Positions 10,602 to 19,909 of a DNA stretch of 64,000 nt are shown in pieces. The translations under genes and the position numbers were made by a program. Below the pieces are notes generated by a model. The model was not told where the DNA came from. It made no database searches and worked only from the letters and a program-made list of their open reading frames with translations. Origin of the DNA: Cladopsammia gracilis (lineage: Eukaryota > Cnidaria > Anthozoa > Scleractinia > Dendrophylliidae); contig JAJGOT010000049.1 of NCBI GenBank assembly GCA_022457155.1, positions 1,275,001 to 1,339,000 on the forward strand. Direction: 5' to 3'. Each line of letters opens with the position of its first letter. Within the stretch, counting starts at the first letter, position 1.

Positions 10602-11969
10602 GTTTCATCCGTTAACACATACAACTACAACCTCGCTTCTTATCTTGTTGGTCTACTTCAGCCTATTTCAACCAACAATCACACTGTTAAGGACTCGTTT
10701 AGTTTTGCAGACTGGACCAAAAAGTATAAACATAACAACGGAATAATGTGTTCTTTGGATGTTTGCTCTCTTTTTACAAATGTACCACTTGATGAAACGA
10801 TAGATATTTGTCTTGACAAATTGCATTCTCTTCCTGATCCTCCGACATTACCTCGCACTGTTTTACATAAATTATTACATTTTGCCACAAAGAAAAGCCA
10901 CTTTATTTTTGATGGCCATTACTACGACCAAATTGATGGCGTTGCGATGGGTTCGCCGTTAGGCCCAGTGTTGGCTAACATTTTCATGTGTTACTTTGAA
11001 GAACGATGGGTCATGAACAGTGACGTTTGTCCATCAGTCTGGTATCGATACGTTGATGACACTTTTACAATGTTTGACAGCAAAGACACTGCTGATAAAT
11101 TCTTGCAGTATTTGAATAATTGTCACAACAGTATCAAATTTACCATTGAATATGAACAAGACAACTCCATTCCGTTTTTGGACATCCTTGTTAAACGCTG
11201 CCAAAACAACACTTTCATGACTTCCATCTACCGGAAGAAAACATTCACGGGGTTATACACCAAATGGGATTCCTTCACCCCGCGCAAGTACAAAATAAAT
11301 CTCATCCGCACCCTCACTTATCGCTGCTACAGGATTTGCTCCTCTTCATTGTTGCTGAAATCTGCCCTTGATGAGCTTCGAAAGCTTCTTCTTCAGAACG
11401 GTTACCCTCAAGGGATAATCAACTTTCACATTAATGATGTTATAAACAGAAACATTAACAAGTCAAACAACCATGTCTCCACTGTTCCTAAGAAAGATAT
11501 TATTATCCTGCTACCTTATTTAGGTTTACATAGCAACCAAATCTCTAAACGTCTTAAATCTTGTGTATACAATTTTTACTCTTGTGTCAACCTTAAAATT
11601 ATTTTTCAAAACACTCGCCGCATCAAATCTTTCTTCCCGTACAAGGACCGCTTAAATCGTTCTCAACAGTCTAAAGTTATTTACAAAGCCAGTTGTTGGG
11701 ATTGTGAAGAATTTTACATTGGTAAAACTAAACGACGGCTTCATGATAGAAAAACTGAGCATTTTAAGGCCCTCGCTAAGGATGACCGCACATCAGCCAT
11801 TGCTGACCATGTTAACACCACTGGACACAACATCAAGTGGGATTATTTTGATATCTTAGCGTCGGGTAAAACTGATTTCCACTGTAAAATCAAAGAAACA
11901 TTGTTTATACAAGAACTAAAGCCAGCTCTTAATGCAAACGTCAGTAGCGAGAAGCTGATGCTTTATTAA
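10602..11969 (+). CDS. PLE-2 reverse transcriptase-GIY-YIG polyprotein, 5'-truncated
   Basis: The frame is open from 10602; the first ATG is at 10746, giving 407 residues. Upstream codons already match the RT (VNTYNYNLASYLVGLLQPIS). Visible RT motifs are MCSLDVCSLFTNVP (motif A), GVAMGSPLGPVLANIFM (motif B) and WYRYVDDTF (motif C, YVDD). A linker follows, then the GIY-YIG nuclease: KVIYKASCWDC, EEFYIGKTKRR, HDRKTEHF and a catalytic-type Glu in KETLFIQE. It ends KLMLY. There is no internal stop, so the retained part looks young, but RT fingers and the N-terminus are missing, replaced by the inverted copy at 9725-10601. It is inserted in DIRS-1. Confidence 0.85.
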   Translation, partial: VSSVNTYNYNLASYLVGLLQPISTNNHTVKDSFSFADWTKKYKHNNGIMCSLDVCSLFTNVPLDETIDICLDKLHSLPDPPTLPRTVLHKLLHFATKKSHFIFDGHYYDQIDGVAMGSPLGPVLANIFMCYFEERWVMNSDVCPSVWYRYVDDTFTMFDSKDTADKFLQYLNNCHNSIKFTIEYEQDNSIPFLDILVKRCQNNTFMTSIYRKKTFTGLYTKWDSFTPRKYKINLIRTLTYRCYRICSSSLLLKSALDELRKLLLQNGYPQGIINFHINDVINRNINKSNNHVSTVPKKDIIILLPYLGLHSNQISKRLKSCVYNFYSCVNLKIIFQNTRRIKSFFPYKDRLNRSQQSKVIYKASCWDCEEFYIGKTKRRLHDRKTEHFKALAKDDRTSAIADHVNTTGHNIKWDYFDILASGKTDFHCKIKETLFIQELKPALNANVSSEKLMLY

Positions 11970-12074
11970 TTAGCTGTTTCTTTTTATAGATCAACTGTTA
12001 AGTTTTGTACTTAATCTCGGTCCCAGTCCCTTTTTACTACTATATTAGTATCGTTTTTTAACACTAACGGTCAC

Positions 12075-12108
12075 TTTTGAAAATGTATGTAGTAGCATAC
12101 GAAACGTC
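12075..12108 (+). ncRNA. Degenerate hammerhead-like motif at the 3' end of PLE-2
   Basis: TTGAAAA, one base, a 5-bp helix GTATG/CATAC, then GAAACGTC. This is the same order as in PLE-1. The first core block departs from CTGANGA at two positions, so catalysis is unlikely in this copy. The inverted arm carries the same motif near 9790-9825 (-). Confidence 0.35.
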
Positions 12109-12173
12109 AAGTTTTTATCAAAAATGAATAAGTTCAATATGTTTATCACCGCGGTTTGTGTTCTATTTCTCAT

Positions 12174-12400
12174 AGATCTAATATATATATAGATAGCCTG
12201 AGCCTAACAGCGTCGCTCTTTGAACAGAAAGCCGACGATAAGCTTAACTTCGGTGAAAGGTCGGAAGCACAAGAATTAATATTGACGACCGGGCTATTTT
12301 TCAATTTTAGCAATTCTCAAAAACAGAATTACGCGACCGTCTGCACAGTTCACAAAAACAACTTTTTCTGGCTCTAGAATAACTAGTACGACTAATTCCC
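12174..12400. repeat. Dispersed repeat, inverted copy of 26050-26310
   Basis: One end is a (TA)n tract next to AGCCTGAGCCTAACA and the other end has TCTAGAATAACTAGTA. The copy at 26050-26310 has the same order in reverse complement, with small insertions of a CACCTTAGTTAAGTTT unit. No coding potential; type unknown. Confidence 0.65.
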
Positions 12401-12416
12401 TAAAAGAATACACCTG

Positions 12417-13145
12417 TTACGTATCAAATTGCCCGAGAAACTGATTGACGAGAAAACCTAAAACGATCAATACCTGAGAAGGGATAAACACTGACTTATC
12501 AGGATGAATAACAAACCCTAATGGGTCTAGTTGGGAGGCGATATCAATTACGTTGTGTACACAATCGGTGTACGTTTTGCCTTGGAGGATAAGGTCATCA
12601 ATATAATTAGATGATATGTGACCCAATCTATGAAGAGCTGTCATGGGCGGTTTCATTATCTTTGTAAATTTTCTAGGACAACATGACAACCCATTAGGTA
12701 AGCAGGTGAATTGATAAAGACGACCACGCCACAGGAATCTAAGGTATTTCCGATCATCTCGCGCGACAGGGACGGAGAAATAGGCGTCTTTTAAGTCCAG
12801 AGAGGCTAGGAAGCAATCTTTCTCAATGAGGTTGAGGACAGTTTTAAGCGTGTCCATTTTAAAATGCTGGTATGGAATACACTTGTTAAATTGTTTAAGG
12901 TTTAGTATAATGCGATAACTGCCGTCTTTTTTCGGCCGAGTAAAGATACTGGATAAAATTTCACCAGTGCAGGGAGTCGCAGGTTCAAGTACCCCCTTTG
13001 AGAGTATCTTACTTATCTCAGTGTCAATTGCAGCCATGTGTGGAATGTTGTTTTTGAGACCAGATAAGTGTTGTTCAGGTGCATAAGCACAAGGTATGTG
13101 GACACCAGAGATGTCCCTTAAGATTTCCTTATCAGTAGTTAATTC
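12417..13145 (-). pseudogene. DIRS-1 reverse transcriptase domain
   Basis: The frame shows the DIRS RT order: GEILSSIFTRPKKDGSYRII, LNLKQFNKCIPYQHFKMD, DCFLASLDLKDAYFSVPV (motif A Asp), YQFTCLPNGLSCCPRKF (motif B) and SNYIDDLILQG (motif C, YIDD). DIRS homology begins near LTTDKEILRDISG at about 13140; upstream codons to 13238 belong to the repeat at the edge of the next insert. It stops right after LGFLVNQ, where the RNase H part should follow. DIRS elements use this RT together with a tyrosine recombinase instead of a DDE integrase. Confidence 0.8.
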
Positions 13146-13635
13146 ACACAGTGAACCGCCACACAGTGAACCCACCACACAGTGAACAGCCACGCAGCAA
13201 GCGGTGTGCGTTACGAGATTTAACCGTTGTTTAAACAATAGCCATCACGGCAAACAAGAAGCTATATTTCAGCGCGTGGAATTGAAAAAATTGTTCCTTT
13301 TCTAGGATTTTCAGCGATATTAATGTGACACTGTCACTTTGCATGTTTTTGAATAGGATTTTAGGTCACTTTATCGGTCGTTTTTAAGAGTATTTTCCTG
13401 TATATTTAACAAGACAGTTCACAGAGCTTTAGTTTTATTCCGCCCATAGCATGACTTGTTATGCAGTATGTTGCAGACGTGAGCAGATCGGTTTACGTTT
13501 ACTGTCTAGAAAGTTCTGAATTCTATTGTTTTGGTTTATAGGATTTCATGGGAGGTTAAATCACGTAATGGTTGGGATTACATTACTCATCTGTTACATA
13601 TGTCACACCCCGGAGGGTACTCAACAAAGTTTTGT

Positions 13636-14000
13636 ACGGGGATGCTCCAACCCCGAGGTCCAAACCCTTACCCTTTTATATACCGTTTTTGACAATTAAG
13701 GTACCCCTTTCATATACCTTTCATTGAAAATGGTGCCCCTTTCATATACCTTTCAATGAAAATGGTACCCCTTTCATATAGCCTTTACGTGCGTCTGTTT
13801 GATATATTTTGAAAGACCCTTTTTATAATACGAGGTTGAGTTTTCCTGCCTTTTTATGCTTCAACGGCGTGTTTTCGCTACCCTTTCCTATTCTTCGTGA
13901 AATCCCTACCCTTTTATATACTTCAACTCGTAAAATCCCGACCCTTTTTCACATACCTCCAGCCTCAAAAAGGTACCCCTTTCGGGCGGAGCATCCCCGT
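13636..14000. mobile_element. Small TIR element with internal tandem repeats
   Basis: It begins ACGGGGATGCTCC and ends GGAGCATCCCCGT, a perfect 13-bp inverted pair. The interior holds a degenerate tandem repeat of GTACCCCTTTCATATACC units at about 13700-13790 and related units to 13985. No coding sequence. Confidence 0.6.
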
Positions 14001-14280
14001 TTTACAGTTGTTATCATTTATAGTGCTAGTCCTTGAAGAAGCTTTGTTTTGCAAAGCGAAATAATGGGCACTATTATATTCCACTTTTATTTTATTTTAT
14101 TTTCTTCTGCTTCTGCTTCTGTTTATTTTGCCGTCAGGATCAGTTTGCCGTTTCTTTTGTTTCACTTCAAGTATTAATACTGATCTAGGTCTGGGAACCC
14201 AGATCCGGCCACTCTCAACGGTTTGTCGCAGTGATCGTGCATTCTATGTTTCATCCCCGTATTGCCCATTATAGGGAGTA

Positions 14281-14303
14281 CCCCCCCCCCCCCCCCCCCC
14301 CCC
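14281..14303. repeat. Poly-C tract
   Basis: Run of C bases; length is uncertain in assemblies. Confidence 0.8.
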
Positions 14304-14384
14304 GGGATGTCACAGTCACAGCTAGGCGAATGTGTTTACCTGCGTATAACTACAAGTAGTTTAGTTTTATTTCTTTGCGTTAGC

Positions 14385-14680
14385 GTGGAGCTCAGCTCCC
14401 CAGAAGGGCATATTAAAGAGAAATATCCCGTCTTCCTCATGGCTACAATTAAATGTTACATTCGAGCACAATGACTGCCTTAGCTGATCTCAAAGTAAAT
14501 CTATAATCGGTTTAGTTGCCACTATTCACACCTTTTCTTAGATTTCTCATTCCTTTACACATTTGTTTTTCATCCATAATTTGGGATATACAATTAATTT
14601 AGCCTTTCTTCTTTAAGAATTTAGGGTCTACCCTGGTCTACTCTTTTAAGTTTTCTTGGTTGAAGCCGTTCAAAAGTGAT
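14385..14680. repeat. Dispersed repeat, inverted relative of 49640-49930
   Basis: Blocks such as AGAGAAATATCCC, TTCCTCATGGCTA, CATAATTTGGGA, AGCCTTTCTTCTTT and GGGTCTACCC recur in reverse complement at 49640-49930. No frame is conserved, so it is probably a short non-coding element. Confidence 0.6.
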
Positions 14681-15207
14681 AATTCCACCAACTCGCCTAG
14701 GTCTTCCGGTAACAAAAATTTTCTGAGCCCACGCGGCTGTCACGCGTCCTTTATTATCTTGTTGTTCGATCTTTTTTCGGCCTATTTTTCCGGAATTATA
14801 GTTGAAAGAAGAAAAAATTCTAAATGTCATAGGTTTCGATGTTCAGAGTGACATTTTTTGATTTTTTTTTTTTAAAAATCTATTTCGATTCTTAACGAAC
14901 CCGCATGTTGTTGACTTCCATTGTCTTTTAATTTGTATATTTTTATCATTATTGTTTAGATATTAGGTCCTCTAATGATATCAGTTTTTTACTTTGTAAC
15001 TCCTGAAAGAGAAACCCTGTTTAAATAAAGGTATCTGTCCAGCTATCTATCAGATCTATTTCTTTTAACTCTTCGCGTGACTGAATCGTATAACGCAGCT
15101 TATCTGGTGTCCAGTCCCCTTGGTTCACTGTGTGGTGGTTGACAGGTTCACTGTGTGGTGGTTACGCTGTGGTGGGTAACGTTCCAACCTTATATGTCAC
15201 AGCGCCA

Positions 15208-15255
15208 CAACCTCGTTCCCAGGGCTTTTCCCTTCGAGCCCTGGGAACGAGGTTG
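15208..15255. mobile_element. 48-bp perfect hairpin with 9-bp flanking duplication
   Basis: Two 19-bp arms, CAACCTCGTTCCCAGGGCT and its exact complement, enclose 10 bases. ACAGCGCCA stands directly on both sides (15199-15207 and 15256-15264). This looks like a tiny MITE inserted in the 3' end of DIRS-1 ORF1. Nine-base duplications are typical of Mutator-like elements, which is an inference. Confidence 0.6.
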
Positions 15256-16387
15256 ACAGCGCCAGTGATAATATTCTCTTAAGCTTGGAACTTGACAGCG
15301 CCAGTGATAATATTCTCTTAAGCTTGGAACAAAATCTTCAAATTCGCTTACCGTTTGCTTAATTCGTGCAAGCTCTGCTAACACTTCTTGTCGCTGTCCT
15401 TCGAGGGCCAGTGTTGTTGTTTTTTTACGGTGGAATGGGCGTTGGCCCCTCCCTAAAAAAGGGTGGGAATTGTCTCTCATCTTGTGAGTTGAGTCAAACT
15501 TATTAAAGTGGCCATAACGGCCCGCAGTTCTGCGCTGTGGTTTGGTTGTAGAGCTTAGCTTCCTCGCAAGTTTGCTTGACGTATCCTGAGCGTCACGGGC
15601 TCGTTTCGCAAGGTCATCCCCAAACAGTGGCTGGAAATTTGGAATATCCGTGTTACAAATAGGATAATAATCGGAATTCAGAATTGGTTTTATCTGTTCT
15701 TTGCGCAATAAGGAGAGCTCATTGGCAGCATGACCAAGCAACGCTACGGCATCAATGTTAGGTGTAACCAATGCTTTTTTGACAGAAGCTGTTAGGCCAG
15801 CGGGTGTTTTCAATATTGGGTCACTCGATTGAAAGATGGCAATAGTCGCTTTTTGCAGCGATTGTTGTATATTTGTTATTCGCAGATCTGTGCGCCTTTT
15901 GTGGGCTTTCATTTGCACCCAGATTTCTGAGTTAACCCGGGGGAATTATCATTGCCGTGCAGTTTGCAGGAGTCAGGTGTTTCGAGATTAGCTCTTTGAG
16001 CTTATCTGGCGCCATCTTGCGGCCCCACCGCTTGTTTGTTATATCAGCCAGTTTAGGCTGTAGGTTTTCGCCGGTGGCTTCACTCGAATCGAGGATACTC
16101 TCAATATCTGCGAGAAATTTATCAGTGTCTGAGCCCTCCGCAGAATTAGAAGGAGTGGCTGTTGGGTCAACTAACTCCTCAATGTCGTCTTCTAAGTTAT
16201 CGCTAGCTGTGAGGCTTACTGAGTCATCCTCGTCTGTCGACTCTGTTCTGGCCCTTTTACGTGGCCTTTCGTCTGTAACCGAGATAGAGCCCGAGTCCCC
16301 TATTGGGGCTGTTCTTTTCGTATTTCCACTGCCCGGTAAGCATCTTTCTTGACAAAGTAGCTCCAAAATGTGAGCCATACTGGTCAT
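15256..16387 (-). pseudogene. DIRS-1 ORF1 (gag-like), frameshifted
   Basis: Frame one (16387-15932, 151 residues) starts MTSMAHILELLCQ, has a basic patch PRKRAR, a long acidic Ser/Asp region and then WGRKMAPDKLKELISKHLTP, typical of DIRS ORF1. It stops after IIPPG. Frame two continues VNSEIWVQMKAHKRR one base out of phase, so a single-base change in the CCCCCGGG run near 15930 broke the gene. Residues then run to EFEDFVPSLREYYHWRCQ. A 39-bp unit is tandemly duplicated at 15255-15332, adding an in-frame repeat of VPSLREYYHWRCQ. The last codons before 15190 come from the hairpin insertion. Confidence 0.65.
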
Positions 16388-16801
16388 GTTGTTATTGAGG
16401 CTAGTGAGCTGGTTTGAAGCTCACTATTGGCTGCGACCGTGGTCGTGCCTGAGGTGCCCGGTGGGCTATTTATATTTGTAGTTGCGTTGTCCGGTGAACC
16501 TATGCTATTGGCATTTGTTGCATTTGCCGCCATTAGTTTTGGCGGGAACCTCAGTGAATGCTGAAAGAAAAACAGGGAAACACAAAAGGAAATCTTACCA
16601 CTGGAGGATAGGCCGGTTCCGTTTCTCGTTTCCCTGTCGGCAGCCTACCGCTGATGTCGTTCTTTGGGATAGATATGTATTTTATTCGCGGAGCAAAGAA
16701 TTGTACGTCCGACCGACTGAAAGATACGTTTGCAACTGACTGATCGCATGCGCATGCTCTCTCGTGTGACTACGGGGTGACTAGGACTGGGGACGAGATA
16801 G

Positions 16802-16893
16802 AATTCACCATATATGAATGGAGTAATGTCGCACGTTCGTGGAGTAATGATGCACTCGCACAATTAACGGTGAAAACCGATGACTGATAATTA
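16802..16893. repeat. Direct repeat R1 (partner at 18172-18226)
   Basis: AATTCACCATATATGAATGG and AACGGTGAAAACCGATGACT are shared with 18172-18226. R1 has 37 extra bases between the two shared blocks, containing a second GTGGAGTAATG. The 1.28 kb between the repeats is AT-rich with no gene or motif recognised; it may be an unrecognised element or a duplicated segment. Confidence 0.6.
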
Positions 16894-18171
16894 AATTACT
16901 GTTTAGCTTAATATGTCGTCCAACATAACTGGGCAACACAGTGTCCATAGGGTACCAAGTGCGATTGTTCTTCGGAGGAATTTGCCCCCAGAAATGTAGA
17001 CATTTCCATCTTACATTTAGCATCTCTGTATTCAGGATTAACTCGACTAACAACGTTCTTTCAAGGTCTGAATATTCAATTTTAACTTAATTATCCTGTT
17101 CTGTCATTGACCAAAGAAACTACTAATAGTTCGATATTCATGCTAGAGGCAATCACAAAACATTTCATACTATGATAATGTATTTTACGCCTTCAATTGT
17201 TGTAGAAAAAGACGTTATCCGTAGACCACACCCAAGTAATTTTCAACACATGTATGAAAACTGAAAATAACTTTTAACTACTCATAAAATCAAAACTATT
17301 AAGATATAGGGCTTAAACATCGTCCGCTAAATGATAATTCATAAGTCTTGCTTGTGTCAATGTCAGAAGTTAAAACGTTCAAATTGACGGATTATTACAA
17401 ATGTATAATAATGATCAAACGGTAACGGTTGCGTGACATAAAGCCTGTGAAAACCTCCAAATACATTGCACTCTAAACGGCCAAATATTATTACATAGGA
17501 AAGCGTTTTAGCAATGTTACGTTATAAGTTAATGTTAATACGTGTTATTACTGAGTTCGATTCAATAGTAGTTTTCTGGAACGACGCTTCAAAGTGCAGG
17601 TCGACGAAAAACATCACGTAGATGGACAATGATGGATCCGAAACAAGAAAATGTCGTTTACGAGTAACTTGATTGAGCTTTGAATGATATACTAACAACA
17701 CAAGCAAACAGAAAAAAACTTGAAAAGCGAATAAAAACGATTATTGGTATATTTATTATCTCTGTGTTAGCGACCTGTCAAACTTGCGTGACCTCGCATG
17801 AGTACTTCTGCCAATATTACTCCACAATACTCCGCAACTAAAAGCACTCAAAAAATAGCTTTTAAAAGGTCTTTCATTTCGATTACAGTGGATTGTGGTA
17901 AAGAACTTAAAAGCTCAGCAGAGGACCCTGTTATAAATCTCTAAAGTAAAGGATTTTCCTTATTTTGAACAATACTCCATTGGGAAACAGTTCTTAAAAC
18001 ATAAATCTAATTATCTTCTTTATATTTCGTACTTTTGGTGGAGTAATGTTTGATTTCTACTGAAATGAAACATGAAATGAAACAACCGGATTTTTCATTC
18101 CAACAAGCCCTTATAGCAAAGACATTAACATTGGCCATTTTGCTTTCGTTTACATTGCTTTCAACAACTAT

Positions 18172-18226
18172 AATTCACCATATATGAATGGAGTAATTAA
18201 CGGTGAAAACCGATGACTGATAATTG
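18172..18226. repeat. Direct repeat R2 (partner at 16802-16893)
   Basis: Shorter copy of R1, directly beside the inverted arms at the 3' end of DIRS-2. Confidence 0.6.
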
Positions 18227-18501
18227 TAAAATTAAACGAGACTTACCTGTAAGTTGAAGTTTGATATAGATTCTATCCCATCATCACGAAGTGTAAATTG
18301 ATCGCATGAGATTGCACCATCCAATCCCAGAATTCAAATTTGAGAGAGTGAGCAAATGCGACACAAAATTGGTCATAAACCTGGGTGGGTCCAGACAGAG
18401 GATACACAGGGTGGGCATGTGATCCCTTTACACTTCGTGATGATGGGGTAGAATCTATATCAAACTTCGACTTACAGGTAAGTCTCGTTTAATTTTACAA
18501 T
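18223..18501. repeat. DIRS-2 terminal inverted arms (74 bp each, 131-bp loop)
   Basis: 18223-18296 and 18428-18501 are almost perfect reverse complements, including GATTCTATCCCATCATCACG and TTACCTGTAAGTTGAAG. They lie just beyond the tyrosine recombinase on the minus strand. DIRS elements are known for inverted terminal repeats and internal complementary regions that guide circle formation, and this pair is the likely counterpart. A further partial copy of the TTCTATCCCATCATC block follows at 18502-18520. Confidence 0.6.
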
Positions 18502-18644
18502 TCTATCCCATCATCCTCAGTGTAGGGATCCCATGAGATGTTGAGTGACAGCATTTGTGAACCCAAATTTGTGAACTCAACAAATTTAATGACCAGAAGA
18601 ACTATCAAAACAGTAAAGACTGTATGATCATACATGTCATAGAA

Positions 18645-19487
18645 CTACAGTGTTGACAATGAAGTATTTAAAATAGTAGTAGCATAAGTGCCCCGTTTGT
18701 GCACCTCTTTCTGATAATATTGCGCAAAAGTACATTCACTGGACCAACCTGCTGTGCGAAGAATGGTTGCCAGAGGGACACTTGCCTGAGATGCAGCGGA
18801 GCTAGATGCTGCCCTAATGCTGTGTGGTTTAAAGCGAGTCAGGTCAACCCCTGCGAGACCTAAAGTGGTTTTAACGTAGCGTGAAATTGTACTTTTACTA
18901 ACTGACTTATAGGGTCTTACAAAACTGATAAATAGGTTTGTAATCTCGCCCCGAAGAGGTTTTGTCCGAGTTAAGTATTGTTTAACAACTGAAACTGGAC
19001 AAAGTTGTTGATCAGGAGAATAAACTGGAAATTCAAGTTCATGGAGATAATGACCTGGCCTGGTGTGTTTCAACTTATCTCCTATAGAAACTTTAACAAT
19101 GGAATCACTAATAGTCATATTACGAATATCAAATATATGAACAGTTTATATCCTCTGGGTTGATAAGAGGGTTAACAAAGTCACAGTTTTAAAAGTCAAC
19201 ATTTCAAGGTCCAGTTTTCCATTTGGAGATAGGCTTCTGAGAAAACTGAGCAGCAAAACTGGATCCCAGGTAACTGTGTATCGTGGAAAGGAGGGCTTCT
19301 CTTGAAAAACCCCTTTCATGAATTGTTTGGTAAGAGGTAATTCTCCAAAAGGAACTCCAGCTTGAGGAGGTAGTACTTGTGACAAGGCAGACCTGGCAGT
19401 GTTGAGTGCGCTATAGCCTAAGCCCTGTTCCAACAGCTCAGCCAAGAAATCCAGAGCCTTTAAAGGAAGAAACTGAGCAGGGATCAA
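18645..19487 (-). pseudogene. DIRS-2 tyrosine recombinase, one nonsense codon
   Basis: Frame 19487-19146 holds the N-terminal SAM-like part (LGYSALNTARSALSQVLPP, LTKQFMKGVF, WDPVLLLSFL). The catalytic domain follows at 19118-18645, with PHSIRAASSSAAS (the HxxR pair) and a C-terminal Tyr in FAQYY. The two frames are in the same phase and are separated only by a TAA in TQRI-stop-TVHIFDI, where a CAA Gln codon is likely ancestral. This enzyme joins the circular DIRS intermediate to the target without target duplication. Upstream sequence to 19570 continues the linker but with further stops. The element is split from its RNase H by the Gypsy insertion. Confidence 0.8.
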
Positions 19488-19572
19488 AACCCCTTTTACT
19501 GCAAAAACTGTACCACTTTTTAAGATAGACCTGGTATTGTTTTTTAGTAGTTCCTCTCCAGGAGTTGAGGAT

Positions 19573-19728
19573 TGTAGTGGTTTACTCTTCGGATTGAACC
19601 GAAAGAAGCGGATTGAACACAGAACAAGAAACCACTCGTGGTTGATTCGCCATTAACAAACAACAACCTTTTAATCAAGATCCAATAGCCTTATGGGTAC
19701 AACTATTGTTGGTCCGCAATACACTACA
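19573..19728 (-). repeat. Gypsy 3' LTR
   Basis: 156 bp with TG...CA ends and a 9-base inverted border including one flanking base pair (ATTGTAGTG/CACTACAAT). It differs from the other LTR only in ACACAGAAC versus ACACCGAAC and in TTGTTGG versus TTGTAGG. Confidence 0.9.
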
Positions 19729-19745
19729 ATCTCCCTTGTCCTTAG
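19729..19745 (-). other. Gypsy polypurine tract
   Basis: On the minus strand CTAAGGACAAGGGAGAT runs straight into the 3' LTR. This purine run would prime plus-strand DNA synthesis. Confidence 0.7.
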
Positions 19746-19909
19746 AAATCTAAATCTAATTTAATCTTAAAGAAATACTCTGTTGAATCTTCAAGTTCAA
19801 AGTCCTGAATATAAACGATTTGTTTTTTTTCCTATACTGAATAAACATGATCCAAAAAAAATATAGCTCTCTATTGTTCACAAACAGTAAAGCAGATAAA
19901 ACAGTGTCG

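Larger units (their letters stand above)
13146..15175. mobile_element. About 2-kb insert in DIRS-1 bounded by inverted CACCACACAGTGAAC repeats
   Basis: 13146-13190 carries three copies of a CACACAGTGAAC unit and 15120-15175 carries the reverse complement (GTTCACTGTGTGGTGG) twice. The insert separates DIRS-1 RT from ORF1. Inside are a smaller TIR element (13636-14000), a C run and a dispersed repeat, but no gene. Exact termini and target duplication were not resolved. Confidence 0.5.

Noticed and set aside
16802..18226. LTR retrotransposon bounded by R1 and R2
   Set aside because: The repeats are only about 55 bp shared, lack TG...CA ends, and no pol or gag lies between.
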